Shown here: positions 5,487 to 8,599 of the stretch, piece by piece
Layout: each line of letters starts with the position of its first letter
How positions within the stretch are numbered: position 1 is the first letter of the stretch
Source: JBCBZH01 sp039815415
GTDB taxonomy: Bacteria > Bacteroidota > Rhodothermia > Rhodothermales > Rubricoccaceae
Assembly (NCBI GenBank): GCA_039815415.1
Contig: JBCBZH010000191.1
Coordinates: forward strand, 1 to 8,599
DNA length: 8,599 nucleotides
Direction: 5' to 3'
Notes under the pieces: generated by a model
What the model was told of the DNA's origin: nothing
Databases searched by the model: none
The model's input: only the letters and a program-made list of their open reading frames with translations
Translations under genes and position numbers: made by a program

Positions 5487-6743
5487 ATGCCTTCCGACTG
5501 GTGGGACATCGCCCTGGACCCTGCCAACCGCGCCACCGACAACCGCCAACTCGACGCTGACGGGGTCCCACTCATCAACGCACCGGATGCAGCCGGGCGC
5601 CTCGCGCTCGACTACACCGACTACCTCGGGCTGGACGCGCTGCTTGGCTCCCAGAACCCGGCATCGCGCGTGCCCGATGAGCGCATCTTTCTCGTTGTCC
5701 ACCAGCTCTGCGAGGTGGCTTTCAAGCAGATGGTGTTCGACCTGACCGTCGTGGCCCGCACGCTTGAGGGGCTGCTTCGCCTGGATGATGATGCCCTCCA
5801 CGCCCTGGCGTTGGCCGAAGGCGAGGTGGATGATGCCGACTCAGAAGCCGCAGCATTCTGGCGCCCGGCCATCACGGCATCCAACCGGCTGCGTCACACC
5901 GCTCGGTCGGTACTGCCCCCCATCCTCGCACTCCTGGGCCGCAACGATGAGCGCGACATCCTCTTCTCGACGCTCGAGTTCGGACTGTTCCGGGGGCACC
6001 TCGCGCCGTCGAGTGGTTTCCAGTCTGCGCAGCTCCGGCTGATTCAGCGCGCACTAGGCAAGGGACCGCTGTTGGGCGTCCGCGTCTTCCCCGGCGACGT
6101 GTTCGGACAGCACTACACCGGGTCGCCGTGTGGTCACATCGCGCTGGCGGATCCGCTGGTCCTCCGCGAAGACTCCGACGTGGCCTCCCCCCCGCCAGAC
6201 CACCCGGCCGCCTTCGCGGCCCGCCTCGATGCCATCGCCCATGCGCTGCTGGCCCGGCTTCCCCAACTCGGCACCAATGCCCCACGCCCCCCCTCCGTGC
6301 GGCGCATCCATACGGATGATGTCGCTCGGACGGTGGATCGGTTCCGCTCCACCCTCGGCCTCCACGTCCGGGCTGCCGACATCGACGCAGAGGCGGCTGT
6401 GGACACGTTCGCCTCCGACCTGACGGCTGCTACCGACGCCGAGAATGCCCGCCGCGACACGATGACTGACGCGCGAGCTGGCGCGTACTTCTTGCACGCC
6501 CGCGCTCCCAGAAGCGCCCTGTTGCACGTCCTCTCTCGCATTGCTGCTCTGGACACCGCCCTTCATGCCCCTCAGGCCGATGCCTTTCTGAGCGTTCACC
6601 GCCATATGGTCCGCCGCCACGTGTCGGACGATGGCGGGACGGGTGGTGGCGGCATGCCCTACCTGGTCACCAGCCAGCGCTACCTGCTGCCTCTGTTCCC
6701 CGCACTCGTCGCCTACCTGGATCTAGACGACCCGATTGGGTGA
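5487..6743 (+). CDS. Tryptophan 2,3-dioxygenase family protein (divergent, long form)
   Basis: Family members are cytoplasmic heme enzymes that oxidise L-tryptophan to N-formylkynurenine, the first step of kynurenine catabolism. The 418-residue product is longer than typical bacterial forms (about 280) and closer to animal forms (about 400). Matches to the family are LDYTDYLGLDALLGSQ (41-56), DERIFLVVHQLCEVAFKQ (64-81) with active-site His72, and FRGHLAPSSGFQSAQLRL (168-185) with Arg169 at the substrate-carboxylate position. The block HRHMVRRHVSDDGGTGG (371-387) places the heme-ligand His at 371. It lacks the usual Trp before the heme His, and IGxK is replaced by VSDD. A Pro/Ala/Asp-rich insert lies around 226-270. 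The ATG at 5487 gives a family-like N-terminus; a longer frame upstream lies inside the preceding gene. No other kynurenine-pathway gene is present, so Trp specificity is probable but not certain. Confidence 0.87.
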   Translation: MPSDWWDIALDPANRATDNRQLDADGVPLINAPDAAGRLALDYTDYLGLDALLGSQNPASRVPDERIFLVVHQLCEVAFKQMVFDLTVVARTLEGLLRLDDDALHALALAEGEVDDADSEAAAFWRPAITASNRLRHTARSVLPPILALLGRNDERDILFSTLEFGLFRGHLAPSSGFQSAQLRLIQRALGKGPLLGVRVFPGDVFGQHYTGSPCGHIALADPLVLREDSDVASPPPDHPAAFAARLDAIAHALLARLPQLGTNAPRPPSVRRIHTDDVARTVDRFRSTLGLHVRAADIDAEAAVDTFASDLTAATDAENARRDTMTDARAGAYFLHARAPRSALLHVLSRIAALDTALHAPQADAFLSVHRHMVRRHVSDDGGTGGGGMPYLVTSQRYLLPLFPALVAYLDLDDPIG

Positions 6744-6759
6744 GACGGGGCCCAAATCG
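6733..6759 (+). terminator. Hairpin spanning the dioxygenase stop codon
   Basis: CGATTGGG (6733-6740) can pair with CCCAAATCG (6751-6759) with one bulged A; the TGA stop lies in the 10-base loop. There is no following T-tract. It sits between convergent genes, where a terminator is expected. Confidence 0.3.
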
Positions 6760-6768
6760 CCAGCTCGA
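6757..6768 (+). repeat. Exact copy of 12-mer TCGCCAGCTCGA in the convergent intergenic region
   Basis: This is the third exact copy. It lies in the 99-base gap between the dioxygenase and the ahpD-like gene, and faces a composite copy on the other strand 52 bases away. Confidence 0.5.
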
Positions 6769-6820
6769 AGCAAGACCAACGCGAACAAATCGACCCCAAC
6801 AGAGCGGAAAGGGAGCTTAT

Positions 6821-6861
6821 TCGAGCTGACGGCTGCCATCCCTCATTCCTCATTCCTCATC
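6821..6861 (-). repeat. Composite dispersed repeat, copy B, overlapping the 3' end of the ahpD-like gene
   Basis: On the minus strand, heptamers GGATGAG, GAATGAG, GAATGAG and GGATGGC are followed by a 4-base spacer and GTCAGCTCGA. This is the same order as copy A (1860-1900), with a shorter spacer and one mismatch in the last ten bases. The stop codon and final residues (MRNEE) of the ahpD-like protein are encoded by the heptamers, so the repeat reaches into the gene. Confidence 0.55.
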
Positions 6862-7208
6862 CGAATCAGATCCACTGTCTCCACGGCGTGGCGCAGGTGC
6901 GGAATCACAATGCTGCCACCCACCACCAGCGCGACGTTCATGGCGTCCTCCAGTTCGGCCTCGGTCCAGCCCGCCTCGGTGCACTGCTCGAGGTGGTAGT
7001 CGATGCAGTCGTTGCAACGCAGCACCATGCTCGCCACCAGCCCGAGGAGTTCTTTGGTTTTGGCATCGAGGGCGCCGTCGCGGTAGGCGGCGGTATCGAG
7101 GTTGAAGAACCGTTTGATGCCCAGGTGCGTCCCCTCGTCGAGAATGCGGGCATTCATGCGCGAGCGGTAGGCGTCGAAGGCGTCGAGCCGGTTGGGCGAA
7201 TCAGACAT
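6843..7208 (-). CDS. AhpD-like / carboxymuconolactone decarboxylase family protein
   Basis: This small all-helical protein of 121 residues belongs to the family that includes AhpD (alkylhydroperoxidase D) and gamma-carboxymuconolactone decarboxylase. The motif LRCNDCIDYHLEQC (64-76) contains the redox CxxC (Cys65, Cys68) and the following His72 of AhpD-type enzymes, preceded by KTKELLGLVASMVLRC. The rest (WTEAELEDAMNVALVVGGS, 81-99) matches the family's second half. It may reduce peroxides or act as a thiol oxidoreductase; the substrate cannot be read from sequence. The start MSDSPNRL at 7208 is preferred over an in-frame extension to 7334, which would lie inside the divergent gene and adds a basic, unconserved segment. 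It is convergent with the dioxygenase and almost abuts the cyclo-ligase gene at its 5' end, so its promoter must lie within that gene. Its last codons come from a repeat. Confidence 0.92.
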   Translation of the reverse strand: MSDSPNRLDAFDAYRSRMNARILDEGTHLGIKRFFNLDTAAYRDGALDAKTKELLGLVASMVLRCNDCIDYHLEQCTEAGWTEAELEDAMNVALVVGGSIVIPHLRHAVETVDLIRMRNEE

Positions 7209-7221
7209 GATGGAATCCAAC

Positions 7222-7227
7222 AGGAGG
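7222..7227 (+). promoter_or_regulatory. AGGAGG, possible ribosome binding site for the cyclo-ligase
   Basis: This is a perfect Shine-Dalgarno core 3 bases before GTG 7231. No other gene start in this window has one. As codons it would read AGG-AGG, two Arg codons that are rare here, which favours a translation signal over coding. The 3-base spacing is shorter than ideal, so the call is tentative. Confidence 0.35.
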
Positions 7228-7230
7228 CAG

Positions 7231-7830
7231 GTGAGAGCGGAGAAAGCGCAGTGGCGAGAGCGGTTCCGCACCACACGCCTCGAGCTGACACCGGAGGCTC
7301 GACAGGCAGCTTCCGAGGCCATTGCCATACGCATCCAGACCTTGCCCGAGTGGGACGCCGCACGAACGGTGGCGCTCTACTGGCCGATTCTCGTTCGAGG
7401 TGAGGTGGACACGCGCCCGCTCCTCGACGCGCTGGCGACCTCGGGACGCATCGCAGCCTTTCCCGTGGTGACGTCCACCGATCCTCCTGCACTCACGTTC
7501 CGCCAGCTCGAGCCTGGTCAGAAGTGGGTGACCGGACGGTGGGGACTGATGGAGCCTCCCGAAACGGCTCCGGAGATCGCGCCGGACGACCTGGATCTGG
7601 TGATCGTCCCAGCCTTCGGTGCCGGACGAAACGGAGCCCGCATTGGACATGGTGGTGGCTTCTATGATGCCTTCCTCCCCACCACGACGGCCGCCCGTGT
7701 CGGCGTGGTCTACGCGTCGTGCTTGACAGATCATGTTCCATCAGAGCCCCACGACGCGGCTCTGGACGTGCTCGTGACCGAGCGAGAGGCCGTCCGCGTC
7801 CCTCGCAACCCCGTCGTCTCTGGGCCGTAG
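7231..7830 (+). CDS. 5-formyltetrahydrofolate cyclo-ligase (MTHF synthetase)
   Basis: The enzyme uses ATP to convert 5-formyltetrahydrofolate to 5,10-methenyltetrahydrofolate in the cytoplasm, returning the inhibitory 5-formyl form to one-carbon metabolism. The family fingerprint GARIGHGGGFYDAFL (135-149) is the ATP/phosphate-binding loop. N-terminal basic residues (KAQWRERFRTTR, 5-16) precede LTPEARQAASEAI. The block VDTRPLLDAL (59-68), a LDLVIVPAFG strand (121-130) and a late PHDAALDVLVTE strand (173-184) complete the fold. With GTG 7231 it has 199 residues, a normal length. ATG codons at 7207 and 7210 would add eight or seven residues and make its start touch or nearly touch the divergent ahpD-like start. 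GTG is preferred for its AGGAGG and for alignment to known N-termini. The next gene starts 23 bases downstream on the same strand, probably in one transcript. Confidence 0.94.
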   Translation: MRAEKAQWRERFRTTRLELTPEARQAASEAIAIRIQTLPEWDAARTVALYWPILVRGEVDTRPLLDALATSGRIAAFPVVTSTDPPALTFRQLEPGQKWVTGRWGLMEPPETAPEIAPDDLDLVIVPAFGAGRNGARIGHGGGFYDAFLPTTTAARVGVVYASCLTDHVPSEPHDAALDVLVTEREAVRVPRNPVVSGP

Positions 7831-7853
7831 TTTCCGAGTCCGCTCCTCCTGCC

Positions 7854-8599
7854 ATGTCCACCCGTTCCCGCCGCCGCTCCGCCTCCTCCGACGAGACCCT
7901 GCTCGACGACGAGTTTTCATTCGTCACCGAGGATGACATTGAGGCCTTCATGGCCACGCAGGAGATCGAGGAAGAAGCTGAAGCCAAAGCTGGATTCTGG
8001 AATCTGCAGACGGCCTCTGGCATCGGACTGATCGGCCTCGGCGCACTCTACGCCATGCAGCTCGGCGGTTTCCTCTCGTTGGGTACGGGTGCAATTGCGG
8101 CACTTGTGCAGGTGCTGCCCATCTTTGCGGCCATCCTCATCATGCTATCCGGGTTCGGCGTGCTCTCGTGGAGCCCCGCTGCCCGACGCCAGCGTAAGGC
8201 CCGCCGCCGTGCCGCCCGACGCCGCGCACAGGCCCGCAAGACGATGGGCCGCCAGGCGCGCCAGAAGCGGGTCAAGGACGAGGCCGGTCGCCGGGCATCG
8301 AAGGCCTTCGATCAGGCCGAGCGTGCGGTTCGTGGCGTCGGCAAGGAAGCCCGCCGCAAAGCCGAGAAGCGGCGGTCTAGCCGGACCCGGCGGTCCCGCG
8401 CAGAGCGCCGAGGGCGTCGCCTGACCAAGAAGCGCTCGGAGCGCAAGATCAGCGGCGTGGCTGCAGGTGTGGCCGACTACTTCGGCCTCGACCCGACCAT
8501 CGTCCGCATCGCCTTCGTCATTGGCATGATGGCGAGCCAGGGCGCGGCCCTATTGCTCTACATCATTCTGGCCTTCGCATTGCCAGACGAAGATGCGAA
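7854..8599 (+). CDS. PspC-domain membrane protein with a polybasic middle segment (partial, 3' end beyond window)
   Basis: The frame is open from ATG 7854 to the window edge (248 codons seen). Residues 12-45 are acidic. Residues 53-74 and 79-105 are two hydrophobic segments, probably a membrane hairpin. Residues 111-197 are extremely basic (41 of 87 are Arg or Lys). Residues 192-246 are a PspC domain, RKISGVAAGVADYFGLDPTIVRIAF, followed by a hydrophobic stretch LLLYIILAFALP. PspC domains occur in phage-shock and envelope-stress proteins; E. coli PspC is an inner-membrane partner of PspB. This protein is not a plain PspC, which is about 120 residues with the domain N-terminal. No pspA or pspB lies in the window. 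The start has no Shine-Dalgarno sequence. The polybasic segment may bind acidic lipids or nucleic acid, which is speculation. It probably shares a transcript with the cyclo-ligase. Confidence 0.85.
   Translation, partial: MSTRSRRRSASSDETLLDDEFSFVTEDDIEAFMATQEIEEEAEAKAGFWNLQTASGIGLIGLGALYAMQLGGFLSLGTGAIAALVQVLPIFAAILIMLSGFGVLSWSPAARRQRKARRRAARRRAQARKTMGRQARQKRVKDEAGRRASKAFDQAERAVRGVGKEARRKAEKRRSSRTRRSRAERRGRRLTKKRSERKISGVAAGVADYFGLDPTIVRIAFVIGMMASQGAALLLYIILAFALPDEDA

Noticed and set aside
4670..5578. 302-codon minus-strand frame opposite the anti-sigma gene
   Set aside because: It is an Arg-rich shadow frame without domains, antisense to a gene with clear protein features.
6841..6861. CRISPR-like short array
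   Set aside because: The units are 7-base tandem heptamers without spacers, and there are no cas genes.
7209..7334. N-terminal extension of the ahpD-like protein to 7334
   Set aside because: It overlaps the divergent cyclo-ligase coding region and adds a basic sequence unlike the family; MSDSPNRL is the natural start.

Overview
The window reads as a high-GC, Gram-negative member of the Bacteroidota/Rhodothermota side of the tree; a marine Rhodothermia relative such as Rubricoccaceae is my best guess. This is an inference from four things. Start codons almost never have a Shine-Dalgarno sequence. There is a perfect Bacteroidota-type -7 box (TAnnTTTG) upstream of ffh. An ECF sigma factor is paired with an anti-sigma/outer-membrane-barrel protein. 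Intergenic DNA carries degenerate heptanucleotide repeats. No taxon-specific marker is complete, so the placement is tentative.

Layout. On the left, on the minus strand, ffh (SRP54) is followed by rpsP (ribosomal protein S16, running off the left edge), with a long interrupted hairpin between them. A 480-base gene-free stretch follows (1671-2150). It holds the putative ffh promoter, a structured ffh leader and copies of a short dispersed repeat. Then, on the plus strand: a serpin with a lipoprotein signal peptide and an intact inhibitory-type reactive loop; an ECF sigma factor; a cognate regulator overlapping it by ATGA; and a long, divergent tryptophan 2,3-dioxygenase family protein. A small AhpD/carboxymuconolactone decarboxylase-family protein runs on the minus strand, convergent with the dioxygenase. 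Starting almost on top of its 5' end, on the plus strand, is 5-formyltetrahydrofolate cyclo-ligase, followed 23 bases later by a PspC-domain membrane protein that runs off the right edge.

The most interesting system is the sigma/anti-sigma pair at 3462-5434. The second protein has a short cytoplasmic domain, one transmembrane helix with positive-inside topology, a Pro/Ala-rich linker of about 180 residues, and a C-terminal domain that looks like an 8-stranded outer-membrane beta-barrel. As drawn, one polypeptide would run from the cytoplasm through the inner membrane and periplasm to the outer membrane, and could report outer-membrane state directly to a sigma factor. This resembles the dual-membrane-spanning anti-sigma (Dma) proteins I recall from Bacteroides.

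Other points of note are a composite intergenic repeat (degenerate heptamers plus TCGCCAGCTCGA), one copy of which supplies the last codons and stop of the ahpD-like gene; hairpins without T-tracts at or just after several stop codons; and a divergent gene pair with almost no DNA between the start codons.
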